From contig SVPF01000010.1 in assembly GCA_015066005.1 (NCBI GenBank), forward strand, positions 1 through 56,936: a DNA stretch of 56,936 nucleotides. The letters are read 5' to 3'. Below the pieces are notes generated by a model, which saw nothing but the letters and a program-made list of their open reading frames with translations, was not told where the DNA came from and did not search any database. Of the stretch, positions 23,842-32,913 are shown in pieces (the stretch's first letter is position 1; every line of letters begins with the position of its first letter). The stretch comes from Oscillospiraceae bacterium (GTDB lineage: Bacteria; Bacillota; Clostridia; Oscillospirales; Acutalibacteraceae). The position numbers were made by a program, and so were the translations under genes.

Positions 23842-24327
23842 CTAAAAGAAGGTTTTTATTTTATTATCCAAAATTTTTGCCAAAAAACCGATAATTGCAC
23901 CGCTTATTATTGCCGAAAAAATTAAAACCGGCAAATAAAACAACACACCTGTGCCGAAGAATATAAGTGCAACCGCCACCTGCACTATATTATGTGTCAG
24001 CGCACCTAAAACGCTAAAGCCGATTACACCGAATTTGCCGATTTTTGAAGCAAGCCACATAACACAGGTTGACAAAAGCCCTGCAGTTAGTGAAAAAACA
24101 AGTGCAAACGGGCTTACAAACAATAAATTCAGTAATATTATTCGAATTATATTAACCAAAAATGCGCCCTTAATATCTTTTTTAAGAATAAGCAAAAGCG
24201 CAACCCCGTTGGCTAAACCAATTTTTATGCCCGGTGCAATAAAACTAAGCGGTAAAAGGGTTTCAACATAAGAAAAAACTAAGCACACCGCCGCCGTTAC
24301 ACCGTAAAAAGCAACCTTTTTTGCCAT
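23842..24327 (-). CDS. Gx transporter family protein (heptaprenyl-diphosphate synthase component I-like)
   Basis: 161 residues, about five membrane helices. The pattern around PGIKIGLANGVALLLI fits the Gx transporter / Hpre_diP_synt_I family, integral membrane proteins related to ECF substrate-binding components. It is 9 nt behind a NusG-II protein and divergent from apbE. This trio is a recurrent neighbourhood in Firmicutes linked to export of flavin or quinone precursors for extracytoplasmic flavoprotein assembly; that role is inferred, not shown. Confidence 0.8.
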   Translation of the reverse strand: MAKKVAFYGVTAAVCLVFSYVETLLPLSFIAPGIKIGLANGVALLLILKKDIKGAFLVNIIRIILLNLLFVSPFALVFSLTAGLLSTCVMWLASKIGKFGVIGFSVLGALTHNIVQVAVALIFFGTGVLFYLPVLIFSAIISGAIIGFLAKILDNKIKTFF

Positions 24328-24336
24328 AGCTCCCCC

Positions 24337-24651
24337 TTACTTAACGGTAATTATAATTTTATTTGGCAGGCAAACGATTTGCTCGCCCTTTTTGGTGATT
24401 TTTTTATGGTTAACGCAAACCTTATTTTTACAGGTGGCGGACACAACATCCACACTGCCGTTTTTAATTTCAACAACATTTGTGCCTAGTTCGATGGTTT
24501 GATTATAGTAAAGCGAACCGCTGAAAAGCTGTTTTTTATCCTGCGTTATAACAACCCTTGTCCCTTTTTGCGAGCACAACAAAACCGCCGCAAGAGCAAT
24601 TACCCCCACAGCCGCAAGCACAATTATGAGCTTTTTGTCTGCTTTTTTCAT
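24337..24651 (-). CDS. NusG domain II-containing exported protein
   Basis: 104 residues. An N-terminal membrane anchor (about 7-26) is followed by a small beta domain of the NusG_II type; the block VSATCKNKVCVNHKKI carries the usual CxxxxC...H signature. Despite the name it is not a transcription factor. These proteins accompany Gx transporters and ApbE in anaerobes. It is the first gene of the minus-strand trio; about 65 nt separate it from the start of apbE. Confidence 0.82.
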   Translation of the reverse strand: MKKADKKLIIVLAAVGVIALAAVLLCSQKGTRVVITQDKKQLFSGSLYYNQTIELGTNVVEIKNGSVDVVSATCKNKVCVNHKKITKKGEQIVCLPNKIIITVK

Positions 24652-24679
24652 TTTATCACCAAAATTATTTTAACACACC

Positions 24680-24708
24680 TTTACAAAAAAGAAAAGATAT
24701 TATATAAT
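24680..24708 (+). promoter_or_regulatory. promoter of apbE, predicting a leaderless mRNA
   Basis: TTTACA (24680-24685), 17 bp spacer, TATAAT (24703-24708). The start codon is at 24717, only 8 bases after the -10, and no Shine-Dalgarno sequence lies between. Confidence 0.7.
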
Positions 24709-24716
24709 AATATATT

Positions 24717-25655
24717 ATGAAAAAATTATTTGTACTTTTAATCACCTTATCACTAATGCTTTGCGGATGCTCATCCGAAATAAGCGACACACAGTTTTTA
24801 ATGGACACCGTTTGTACCATCACCGCCAACTGCAGTGATGAAGCGCTGGACGGTGTTTTTAAGCTTTGTGAAAATTATGACCGCCTTTTAAGCCCCACAA
24901 GCCCTGACGGCGAAGTTTCTATGATTAACCATTATGATGAAATGGACCTTTCGGCCGAAACGCTTAAAATTTTAACACAGGCAATATATTATTGCCAAAA
25001 AACAGGCGGTAAGTATGATATTACAATTACCCCCGCAACCGAGCTTTATGATTTTAACGAGCATATTGCCCCTACTGAAGAAGAAGTTAAGCGTAAGCTT
25101 TATAAGGTAGGCTATAACCGTATTGAAATTAAAGGCAACCATGTAGATTTACACAACGCCGATATTGATTTAGGCAGCATTGCAAAGGGTTATATTGCTG
25201 ACAAGGCGGTAGAATATCTTAAAGAAAACGGTGCCAAAAGCGGCATTGTAAACTTAGGCGGTAATGTTGCTGTATTCGGTAAAGCCTACAAGGTTGGTAT
25301 TCAAAAGCCTTTTTCAGATGAAATAATGCTTACCGTTAAGCTTAAAAATGCTTCAGCCGTTACAAGTGGCATTTATCAGCGTTGCTTTGAAAAGGACGGC
25401 AAGCTTTATCACCATATTTTAGATGTTGAAACAGGTCTTCCAATTGAAAATGAATTAGCATCCGTTACAGTTTTAGGTGAAAAATCATCCGAATGTGACG
25501 TGCTTTCCACCGTTTGTATGATTTTGGGCGAGGAAGCCGCTAAAGCTTTTATTGACAGCACCGAAGGCTATGAAGCCATTTTTATTAAAAAGGATAATTC
25601 GGTTTCGGTTTCAAGTGGCTTAAAGCTTAATAAAAACAATGTTGTTTACAAATAG
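24717..25655 (+). CDS. apbE: FAD:protein FMN transferase (ApbE), lipoprotein
   Basis: 312 residues. A lipoprotein signal with lipobox LCGC (lipidated Cys probably residue 18) places it on the outer face of the membrane. The ApbE fold shows MDTVCTI near residue 29, DLGSIAKGYIAD (FAD/metal loop), NLGGNV and the metal-binding HHILDVETGLP block. It uses FAD to attach FMN to Thr/Ser residues of exported flavoproteins, for example Rnf/Nqr subunits or extracellular electron-transfer proteins. It is divergent from the NusG-II/Gx-transporter genes, which fits a shared task. The start is fixed by the signal peptide, yet lacks a ribosome-binding site. Confidence 0.92.
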   Translation: MKKLFVLLITLSLMLCGCSSEISDTQFLMDTVCTITANCSDEALDGVFKLCENYDRLLSPTSPDGEVSMINHYDEMDLSAETLKILTQAIYYCQKTGGKYDITITPATELYDFNEHIAPTEEEVKRKLYKVGYNRIEIKGNHVDLHNADIDLGSIAKGYIADKAVEYLKENGAKSGIVNLGGNVAVFGKAYKVGIQKPFSDEIMLTVKLKNASAVTSGIYQRCFEKDGKLYHHILDVETGLPIENELASVTVLGEKSSECDVLSTVCMILGEEAAKAFIDSTEGYEAIFIKKDNSVSVSSGLKLNKNNVVYK

Positions 25656-25716
25656 TTCCAAAATTCTTAAACTAAAAATGCTATAATTTCTTTATTATTA
25701 TTTACGAGGTATAAAA

Positions 25717-28443
25717 ATGAGCTTACTTTCAGCACTTTTTGGCAACTACAGCCAAAAGGAAATTAAAAGAATAATGCCGCTTAAGGAAAAGGTTTTGTCA
25801 CTCGAAGAGGAATACAAGGCCTTAACCGATGACCAGCTTCGTGCCAAAACACAGGAATTTAAGGAAAGGCTTTCTTTAGGCGAAACCCTTGACGATATTT
25901 TGCCTGAAGCCTTTGCCGCTTGCCGAGAAGCAGGTGACCGCGTGCTTGGTATGCGCCACTTTCCCGTACAGATTATTGGCGGTATTATTTTACACCAAGG
26001 CCGTATTGCCGAAATGAAAACAGGTGAAGGTAAAACACTTGTTGCAACCCTTCCCGCTTACCTTAACGCCCTTTCGGGAAAAGGTGTTCATATTGTAACA
26101 GTTAACGATTATCTTGCAAAGCGTGACTCGGAATGGATGGGCAAGCTTTATAAATTTATGGGCCTTACCGTTGGTCTTATTACCCATGGTATGACCAAGG
26201 AAGAAAAGCAGGCAGCCTATAACGCCGATATTACCTACTGTACCAATAACGAGCTTGGCTTTGATTATTTGCGTGACAATATGGTAATTTACAAAGAGCA
26301 AAAGGTTCAGCGCGAGCATAACTTTGCCATTGTCGACGAGGTTGACTCGATTTTAGTTGACGAAGCAAGAACACCCCTTATTATTTCGGGCCAAAGTGAT
26401 AAATCAACCGATTTATACGAAGCCGCAAACCGCCTTGCCCGCAGCCTTAAAATGTTTAAGGTTAAGGAAATGGACGACAAGGCAAGCGACGAGCAAATGG
26501 GTATTGAGGGTGATTATGTTGTTGACGAAAAGGCAAGAACAGCAGTTTTAACCCCCGACGGTGTAAAACGCGTTGAGCAATATTTTAATATTGAAAACCT
26601 TAACGACAGCGAAAACATTGCAATTGCCCACCATATGAATCAGGCTATCCGCGCACACGGTATTATGAAGCGTGATGTTGACTATGTTGTAAAAGACGGC
26701 GAGGTTATTATTGTTGATGAATTTACCGGCCGCTTAATGTACGGTCGCCGTTATAACGAGGGCCTGCACCAAGCAATTGAAGCCAAAGAAGGCGTAAAGG
26801 TTGCAAAGGAATCCAAAACACTGGCAACCATTACCTTCCAAAACTTCTTCCGCCTTTATAATAAGCTTTCAGGTATGACAGGTACTGCCATGACCGAGGA
26901 AGCCGAATTTCAGGAAATTTACCGTTTGGATGTTGTTGAAATTCCCACCAACAAGCCAATTGCCCGTGTTGACTTAAACGACGTGGTTTACAAAACCGAA
27001 AAAGCCAAGTTTATGGCGGTTATTGATAAAATTATCCAGTGTCACCAAAAGGGTCAGCCTGTGCTTGTGGGTACAATTACAATTGAAAAGTCTGAATTAT
27101 TGTCGGCCCTACTTAAAAAGCGTGGTATTCAGCACAATGTTTTAAATGCTAAGCACCACGAAAAAGAAGCTGAAATTATTGCTCAGGCAGGTAAATTGGG
27201 TGCTGTAACAATTGCTACCAATATGGCAGGCCGCGGTACCGACATTATGCTTGGCGGTAACGCTGAATATTTGGCAAAATCGGCACTGCGCCACGACGGG
27301 CTTAGCGAAGAGCTTATTATTGAAGCCACAGGCTTTGCCGAAACCACTGACCCCGAAATTTTGGCGGCAAGGGCAAAATACAGTGAATATTACACCAAAT
27401 TTAAAGCCCAAATTGCCCCCGAGGCTGAGGCTGTCAGAAAAGCGGGCGGACTTTGCATTATTGGTACCGAACGCCACGATTCACGCCGTATTGATAACCA
27501 GCTTCGCGGTCGTGCAGGCCGTCAGGGTGATAACGGTGAAACACAGTTTTTTGTATCGCTTGAGGATGACCTGATGCGCCTTTTCGGTGGGGAAAGAATT
27601 TCCACCCTTATGGATACCATGAAGGTTGAAGAGGATATGCCCCTTGAAAGCGGTATGCTTTCAAAAACAATTGAAGGCGCCCAAAAGAAGAAGGAAGGCA
27701 TTAACTTTGCCATTCGTAAAAACACCCTTCAGTACGATGACGTTATGAATAAACAGCGTGAGCTTATTTATTCACAGCGTAACAAGGTGCTTGACGGTGA
27801 GGATATTAAGGACACTGTATTCAAGATGATTGAAGATACGATTGATTCTTACTGTAATATTTACCTTTCAGCACCCATTAAGGACGACTGGGATTTAAAG
27901 GGCCTTCGCGAATACTTTAACGGCTGGCTTACCACCCCGTTTGATTTTAACTACACTGCGGCCGAGCTTTCCAACACCGACAAGGAAGATATTGCCGATA
28001 TGCTTAAAGACCGTGCGGCAAAGATTTATGAAGAGCGTGAAAACGAGCTTGGCTTTGATATGATGCGTGAAATTGAGCGTGTAATGCTGCTTAGGTCGGT
28101 TGATACCAACTGGATGGACCACATTGATGCTATGGATCAATTACGCCAAGGTATAGGACTACGCGGCTACGGTCAGCACGACCCTGTTGTTGAATACCGC
28201 AACGACAGCTATGATATGTTTGATGCTATGACCGCCGCTATCAGAGAACAAACCGCAAGGCTTGTTTTAACGGTACGTGTTCGCCGCGATGATGAGGTTA
28301 AGCGTGAAAAGGTTGCTGAGGAATCGAACGCCGACAATAAACCTAACACCGTTAAAGGTAAAGGTGCTGTAGGCAAAAACGCCCTTTGCCCCTGCGGCAG
28401 CGGTAAGAAATATAAAAGATGCTGCGGTAAGGATATGGATTGA
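25717..28443 (+). CDS. secA: preprotein translocase ATPase SecA
   Basis: 908 residues, full length. Walker A MKTGEGKT is at 100-107, the DEAD-type box and [20 protein letters not shown] follow, the second motor domain has [14 protein letters not shown], and the C-terminal SEC-C zinc tail has cysteines 891, 893, 902 and 903 ([13 protein letters not shown]). It drives protein export through SecYEG. ACGAGG precedes the ATG, and a TATAAT at 25682-25687 may be the -10. It is closed by a hairpin at 28456. It lies 61 nt after apbE but probably has its own promoter. Confidence 0.97.
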   Translation: MSLLSALFGNYSQKEIKRIMPLKEKVLSLEEEYKALTDDQLRAKTQEFKERLSLGETLDDILPEAFAACREAGDRVLGMRHFPVQIIGGIILHQGRIAEMKTGEGKTLVATLPAYLNALSGKGVHIVTVNDYLAKRDSEWMGKLYKFMGLTVGLITHGMTKEEKQAAYNADITYCTNNELGFDYLRDNMVIYKEQKVQREHNFAIVDEVDSILVDEARTPLIISGQSDKSTDLYEAANRLARSLKMFKVKEMDDKASDEQMGIEGDYVVDEKARTAVLTPDGVKRVEQYFNIENLNDSENIAIAHHMNQAIRAHGIMKRDVDYVVKDGEVIIVDEFTGRLMYGRRYNEGLHQAIEAKEGVKVAKESKTLATITFQNFFRLYNKLSGMTGTAMTEEAEFQEIYRLDVVEIPTNKPIARVDLNDVVYKTEKAKFMAVIDKIIQCHQKGQPVLVGTITIEKSELLSALLKKRGIQHNVLNAKHHEKEAEIIAQAGKLGAVTIATNMAGRGTDIMLGGNAEYLAKSALRHDGLSEELIIEATGFAETTDPEILAARAKYSEYYTKFKAQIAPEAEAVRKAGGLCIIGTERHDSRRIDNQLRGRAGRQGDNGETQFFVSLEDDLMRLFGGERISTLMDTMKVEEDMPLESGMLSKTIEGAQKKKEGINFAIRKNTLQYDDVMNKQRELIYSQRNKVLDGEDIKDTVFKMIEDTIDSYCNIYLSAPIKDDWDLKGLREYFNGWLTTPFDFNYTAAELSNTDKEDIADMLKDRAAKIYEERENELGFDMMREIERVMLLRSVDTNWMDHIDAMDQLRQGIGLRGYGQHDPVVEYRNDSYDMFDAMTAAIREQTARLVLTVRVRRDDEVKREKVAEESNADNKPNTVKGKGAVGKNALCPCGSGKKYKRCCGKDMD

Positions 28444-28455
28444 GTTTTAAAACTA

Positions 28456-28486
28456 ACCCCTTGAGAAATCCTCAAGGGGTAAAATT
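28456..28486 (+). terminator. terminator after secA
   Basis: Stem ACCCCTTGAG (28456-28465) with CTCAAGGGGT (28471-28480), followed by AAAATTTT. Confidence 0.7.
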
Positions 28487-28501
28487 TTAAGGTTATAAAT
28501 A

Positions 28502-29014
28502 ATGGAATTAAAATCACGAAAACCGAATAGATTAGAAAATTACGATTATAGCCAAAACGGAGCATATTTTATTACGATATGTGTTAAAGATAGAAAACCA
28601 ATTTTAAGCAAAATTGTAGGGACAGGCGTCCCCGACTGTCCGAGAATTTTATTATTACCGTATGGTGAAATTGCTGATAAATATATACATCAATTTAATA
28701 ATTTTTATGAACATATTTCGGTTATTAAATACGTTATTATGCCCGACCACATACATTTTTTAATATCAATATCTAACGGACAGTCGAGGACGCCTGTCCC
28801 TACGCGCGGTAACATTAAAATTTATAATAAGAATTCAACAATCGCAAAATTTGTAAGCACCTTTAAAAGGTTTTGTAACAAAGAATTTGGTAATAACATC
28901 TGGCAAGCGCGATACTACGACCATATTATCCGCAATCAAGAGGATTACAACGAAAAGTGGGATTATATTGAAAACAATCCTAAAAAATATGCATTAAAAA
29001 ACCAAGACGATTGA
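28502..29014 (+). CDS. REP-associated tyrosine transposase (RAYT, Y1/IS200-like)
   Basis: 170 residues, HUH-type Y1 transposase domain. The metal-binding HxH is H83-I-H85 in MPDHIHFL; the candidate nucleophile is Y138 or Y139 in WQARYYDHIIRN. RAYTs are single-copy, non-self-propagating relatives of IS200 thought to move REP/REPIN sequences. Two short segments of the protein, VGTGVPDCPR (about residues 38-48) and GQSRTPVPTRG (about 93-103), are translations of the REP sequence itself, described separately. The start ATG is 58 nt after the secA stop without a strong ribosome-binding site, so expression may be low. Confidence 0.88.
   Translation: MELKSRKPNRLENYDYSQNGAYFITICVKDRKPILSKIVGTGVPDCPRILLLPYGEIADKYIHQFNNFYEHISVIKYVIMPDHIHFLISISNGQSRTPVPTRGNIKIYNKNSTIAKFVSTFKRFCNKEFGNNIWQARYYDHIIRNQEDYNEKWDYIENNPKKYALKNQDD
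28615..28642 (+). repeat. REP arm inside the transposase gene (left)
   Basis: Begins TGTAGGGACAGGCGTCCCCG and continues to ACTGTCCG. It matches the left arm of the intergenic pair at 50883-50910 almost base for base, but here it is read in frame as part of the RAYT. Confidence 0.9.
28777..28803 (-). repeat. REP arm inside the transposase gene (right, inverted)
   Basis: Reverse complement of the left arm apart from one internal base and the last base. The arms are 190 bp apart outside to outside, against 77 bp in the intergenic copy at 50883-50959. Confidence 0.9.
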
Positions 29015-29035
29015 TTTCGCCTTGGTTTTTATTTT
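28997..29035. terminator. bidirectional terminator between RAYT and LacX-like gene
   Basis: 10 bp stem AAAAACCAAG (28997-29006) with CTTGGTTTTT (29021-29030). The RAYT stop codon is in the loop. Confidence 0.65.
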
Positions 29036-29882
29036 ACTTAAATTCAATTATGTGGCAATGTGTTTTTTCCACCTTACCTTCAAGGGCGATTATGCCTTCT
29101 TTTTTGGTAATATCGTTACTGTCGCCTTTGGTTGAACAAATACCCCACCAGGGTTCAATGCACATAAAGGGGCCGCCTACTGCGTGCCATAAAAGAAGAT
29201 ATTCACAATCAGGAAAATGAACCGTTGTGGTTTGACCTGTTATTCGGCTGACAAGGCTTGCCTTTCTTGACTGAATGTTTTTGAAAATTAAAGCGTCTAT
29301 TTCAAAATATTTTTCATTTAGCGGCAGTACATTGCCGCTTGTTAAAACGGGTACGGTTTCACCCGATAAAAGCATACCATCTAAAAGATTGTGCTTTAAA
29401 ACCTCTTCCTTTTCAAAAATAATATCATAATTTTCAATACCTTCAGGGCAGGCATAGCCCTCGTGCGAGCCGATAGAATAATACATCGTGTCGTCCGACT
29501 TATTTAAAACAAAATATTCAACCTTAATTTTGTCACGAATAAGGGTATATTTTATGCGAAGCTCAAATTTCCACGGAAAAACTTTCAGGGTTTCTTCATT
29601 GGATGCAAACATAAAGGTTGCAGTATCGTCAGCGGTGGCTTCAACCTCAAAGGGTAATTTTCTTATAAAGCCGTGCTTTTGCATCTCATATTCCTTGCCG
29701 TTATAGGTAAATTTATCATCGGGAAGGGCACTTACAATCGGAAATAAAAGCGGTGCAACACCTGCCCAGTATGAAGGGTCGCCCGACCACATACGGTCTG
29801 TGCCATCCTTAGTAACCTTGCGTATTTCAGCGCCGATTTTTTCAATTTCAACCTCAAGTGTGCCGTTATTTAAAACTATCAT
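29034..29882 (-). CDS. aldose 1-epimerase family protein (LacX-like)
   Basis: About 282 residues from the ATG at 29882 (AGAGG 8 nt before; a GTG at 29891 overlaps that site and is less likely). Galactose-mutarotase beta-sandwich of the LacX type: the substrate-contact blocks KHGFIRKLPFEV, GSHEGYACP and CEYLLLWHAVGGPFMCIEPWWG are well preserved. Such enzymes equilibrate alpha and beta anomers of aldoses or sugar phosphates. There is no signal peptide. It is monocistronic, convergent with the RAYT gene. Confidence 0.86.
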   Translation of the reverse strand: MIVLNNGTLEVEIEKIGAEIRKVTKDGTDRMWSGDPSYWAGVAPLLFPIVSALPDDKFTYNGKEYEMQKHGFIRKLPFEVEATADDTATFMFASNEETLKVFPWKFELRIKYTLIRDKIKVEYFVLNKSDDTMYYSIGSHEGYACPEGIENYDIIFEKEEVLKHNLLDGMLLSGETVPVLTSGNVLPLNEKYFEIDALIFKNIQSRKASLVSRITGQTTTVHFPDCEYLLLWHAVGGPFMCIEPWWGICSTKGDSNDITKKEGIIALEGKVEKTHCHIIEFK

Positions 29883-29979
29883 TTCAAACACCTCTTATCT
29901 AATTATACCCATTTTTTTATATTTTGCAATAGTTGGTATGTGATACCCTTTTTATTCATAAACTTTAACGGGTGATTTT

Positions 29980-30492
29980 ATGAATAAAGATATTTTTGAA
30001 AAGTATAAAAATGAAATGCTTCGAATGTATAATTCGGTACATAAGGCTAATTCCTTGCCAACTGTAGCCGAGCCCACGCCACCGCCGCAATCAAATGACC
30101 CTCAAAACGCCCAAATCGGAAAACTTTTGGGTGTAGTTACATCCTTTAATTCCCTTTATCCTGTACAAAATGCCAAGGTAACTGTTTTTAAGGGTGAATT
30201 TGAAAATATGGAAATTATAGATAGCGATAAAACCGACCAAAGCGGCAAAACAAAGCTGTTTTTACTGCCTACACCCGATAAGGATTTATCTATGATGCCC
30301 GACTTAGCCGAAACACCCTATGCAGTTTACAATATGGCGGTAGAATCGGACGGTTTTTTAACAAACATACACCTTAATATTCCCGTTTTCAGCGGTATAA
30401 CCTCAATTCAGCGTTCAAATTTAATTTTAGATCAAGACCAAACAGACAATGAGCCCCAAATTTTTGATGAAGGACAAAAATATAATTTGTGA
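29980..30492 (+). CDS. hypothetical protein with carboxypeptidase-regulatory-like beta domain
   Basis: 170 residues. A charged N-terminal helix (about 1-25) and a Pro-rich linker (about 30-45) lead into a small beta-sandwich-like domain: LLGVVTSFNSLYPVQNAKVTV followed by TDQSGKTKLFLLP matches the pattern of CarboxypepD_reg/Cna-B-like folds. No signal peptide. It is separated by 9 nt from the SpoIID/peptidoglycan-binding gene and shares GAGGTGATAA-type spacing, so both are probably one operon with a role at the spore or cell envelope. Function unknown. Confidence 0.65.
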   Translation: MNKDIFEKYKNEMLRMYNSVHKANSLPTVAEPTPPPQSNDPQNAQIGKLLGVVTSFNSLYPVQNAKVTVFKGEFENMEIIDSDKTDQSGKTKLFLLPTPDKDLSMMPDLAETPYAVYNMAVESDGFLTNIHLNIPVFSGITSIQRSNLILDQDQTDNEPQIFDEGQKYNL

Positions 30493-30501
30493 GGTGATAA
30501 T

Positions 30502-31869
30502 ATGGCTGAAATACTATATCCCGTTATACCCGAAAACATTACGGTGCATTTAGGCACGCCAACTGAGAATGCCGAAAATGTTACCGTTTCCTTCACTGAT
30601 TATGTAAAAAACGTGGCTTCAAGTGAAATATATCCCACCTGGCCCGAGGAAGCCCTTAGAGCAAATATTTACGCTATAATTTCCTACGCGCTAAACCGTG
30701 TTTATACCGAATGGTATCCGTCGCGTGGGTATAATTTTGATATTACCAACACCACGCAGTTTGACCAAGCCTTTGTAAAGGACCGCGAGGTTTTTGAAAA
30801 TATTTCACTTATAGTTGATGATATTTTTAACGATTATGTTGTGCGTCAGGGTGAAATTCAGCCCCTTTTTACCTCATTTTGCAACGGCACAACAAGTCAG
30901 TGCGCGGGGCTTTCACAATGGGGCACGGTAGGTCTTGCCGAACAGGGTCTTACCCCTTTTGAAATTTTGCAAAATTATTACGGCGACAACATTGGTATTG
31001 TAGAAAACGCCCCTATAAGCAATAATATTGAAAGCTATCCGGGTGTACCGCTTAGGCTTGGGGATGCAGGCAACAATGTTGATGTTATTCAAACCCAGCT
31101 TAACCGCATTTCAAACAACTACCCCGCCATACCCAAAATTAACGACCCTGAGGGTGTCTTTGGTGTAGAAACACAAAATGCCGTTCGCACCTTTCAGCAG
31201 GTGTTTAATTTAAACCAAACGGGTGAGATAGATAAATCAACCTGGTATAAAATAAAACAATATTATAACGGGGTTAAGGGCTTGGCCGAGCTTTCGGGAG
31301 AGGGTATAACCATTAGCGAAGCGGCAGTGCCATTTACTAACGAATTAAGCGAGGGCATGAGCGGTATACCCGTTACCACACTACAGTATTATTTGAGTGT
31401 TTTGGCCTATTTTAACGGGGCTTTACAGCCTGTAGTAAGAAGTGGTTATTTTGGCCCCGAAACCGTGCAGGCGGTAGAACGCTTTCAGCGTTTTTACGGA
31501 CTTACACCAAACGGAATTGTTGATAATAACACCTGGAACGCCATAACAAAAATCTATACCGACACGGTTTCTGCATTACCCGAAGGGTATTCAGGTATAA
31601 ACGCCAAGCTTTACCCCGGCTATTTTTTAACAAAGGGTCAGCGTGGCGAAAATGTCCGCGATTTGCAAACATATTTAAGTTATATAGGCAATATTATTCC
31701 CGAACTGCCAACCCTACCCGTAACGAGTTATTTCGGCGACCAGACCGAAGCCGCAGTTAAAACCCTTCAGCAGCTTTACGGTTTAGATATTTCGGGCGCG
31801 GTCGGTCCTGTAACCTGGGCAACCATTGCAAAGGAATATGATTATTTAATAAATTCTCAAAACGGTTGA
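30502..31869 (+). CDS. SpoIID/LytB-like protein with three peptidoglycan-binding domains
   Basis: 455 residues. The N-terminal part (about 35-180) contains CAGLSQWGTVGLAEQGLTPF and EILQNYYG, typical of SpoIID/LytB domains that act on peptidoglycan in sporulation. Three PG_binding_1 domains follow (about 185-255, 285-350, 375-450), each with the FQxxxxLxxxGxxxxxTW signature (for instance ERFQRFYGLTPNGIVDNNTW). No signal peptide is evident, as in several mother-cell spore proteins. A role in engulfment or cortex remodelling is likely. The preceding small gene is probably co-transcribed. Spore genes spoIIP, gpr, spoVB and spoVAE lie elsewhere in the window. Confidence 0.83.
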   Translation: MAEILYPVIPENITVHLGTPTENAENVTVSFTDYVKNVASSEIYPTWPEEALRANIYAIISYALNRVYTEWYPSRGYNFDITNTTQFDQAFVKDREVFENISLIVDDIFNDYVVRQGEIQPLFTSFCNGTTSQCAGLSQWGTVGLAEQGLTPFEILQNYYGDNIGIVENAPISNNIESYPGVPLRLGDAGNNVDVIQTQLNRISNNYPAIPKINDPEGVFGVETQNAVRTFQQVFNLNQTGEIDKSTWYKIKQYYNGVKGLAELSGEGITISEAAVPFTNELSEGMSGIPVTTLQYYLSVLAYFNGALQPVVRSGYFGPETVQAVERFQRFYGLTPNGIVDNNTWNAITKIYTDTVSALPEGYSGINAKLYPGYFLTKGQRGENVRDLQTYLSYIGNIIPELPTLPVTSYFGDQTEAAVKTLQQLYGLDISGAVGPVTWATIAKEYDYLINSQNG

Positions 31870-31930
31870 TTTTTTATTTTTAGGGTAGTATAATTTAGGA
31901 TAGTTATTATTTTGATAGGAGATTTTTTAA

Positions 31931-32776
31931 ATGGCAGAAGAAAAAACAAGCGGTTGCAGCGGTAACTGTAGTAGTTGCTCTCAAAGCTGTGGCTCACGCA
32001 AGGAACCTCAAAGCTTATTAGAACCGACAGGTGAATATAACAATATTAAACACGTTATAGGTGTTGTAAGCGGTAAAGGCGGCGTTGGTAAATCAATGGT
32101 TACCTCATCCCTTGCTGTGCTTATGAGCAAAATGGGCTATAAGGTTGGTATTTTAGATGCCGACATTACAGGTCCTTCAATTCCAAAATCATTCGGTATA
32201 AATTCAAAGGTTTACCAAAACGAGCTTGGCATTTTGCCCGCTGAAACAAAAAACGGCATTAAAATTATGTCAATTAACCTTTTACTTGAAGATAAGGAAG
32301 CCCCTGTTTTATGGCGCGGTCCCGTTATTGCAGGCGCTGTAAAACAGTTTTGGCACGACGTTGTTTGGGGCGACCTTGACTATTTATTTGTTGACTGTCC
32401 CCCAGGTACAGGCGACGTACCTCTAACCGTTTTCCAAAGTATTCCGCTCGACGGTGCGGTTATTGTTACCTCCCCGCAGGATTTGGTTTCAATGATTGTT
32501 AAAAAGGCTTATAATATGGCAAATATGATGAACATTCCCGTTTTGGGCATTGTTGAAAATATGAGCAGCGTTATTTGCCCCGAATGTAAAACCGAATTTA
32601 AGATTTTCGGTAGCGGAAGTGACAGCATTGCAGAAGAATTAGGCCTTGATTTACTTGGTAAAATGCCTATTGACGTTGATTTGGCAAAGGCAGTTGACAA
32701 CGGCAGCTTTGAGCTTTATGATAATGTTTTCTTAAAGCCCGCCGCCGAAGCAATTGATAAAAAAATAAATAAATAA
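31931..32776 (+). CDS. Mrp/NBP35-family Fe-S cluster carrier ATPase
   Basis: 281 residues. The P-loop is SGKGGVGKS (about 46-54) with the deviant Walker A lysine typical of MinD/Mrp proteins. A Cys-rich N-terminus (CSGNCSSCSQSC) and a second pair CPEC near residue 217 provide cluster ligands, as in Mrp/ApbC proteins that bind and deliver 4Fe-4S clusters. AGGAGA precedes the ATG. It is monocistronic, with a terminator at 32782. The window encodes several Fe-S clients (old yellow enzyme, aconitase X). Confidence 0.93.
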   Translation: MAEEKTSGCSGNCSSCSQSCGSRKEPQSLLEPTGEYNNIKHVIGVVSGKGGVGKSMVTSSLAVLMSKMGYKVGILDADITGPSIPKSFGINSKVYQNELGILPAETKNGIKIMSINLLLEDKEAPVLWRGPVIAGAVKQFWHDVVWGDLDYLFVDCPPGTGDVPLTVFQSIPLDGAVIVTSPQDLVSMIVKKAYNMANMMNIPVLGIVENMSSVICPECKTEFKIFGSGSDSIAEELGLDLLGKMPIDVDLAKAVDNGSFELYDNVFLKPAAEAIDKKINK

Positions 32777-32781
32777 TTTGA

Positions 32782-32820
32782 AATGAGCGCCGCTTAAAAC
32801 GGCGTTCATTTTTCATTTTT
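32782..32820 (+). terminator. terminator after mrp
   Basis: Stem AATGAGCGCCG with CGGCGTTCATT (one G-T pair), then TTTTCATTTTT. Confidence 0.82.
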
Positions 32821-32854
32821 AAAACTAATTTATTCATAATTCCGAGTTATCAAG

Positions 32855-32883
32855 TTGACAAGCTATTTTTTAAGGGGTATAAT
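32855..32883 (+). promoter_or_regulatory. promoter of alpha/beta hydrolase gene
   Basis: Consensus TTGACA (32855-32860), 17 bp spacer, TATAAT (32878-32883), about 30 nt before the ATG. Confidence 0.85.
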
Positions 32884-32913
32884 TCGGTTATAGTTTAAAA
32901 GGAGATTATAAAA

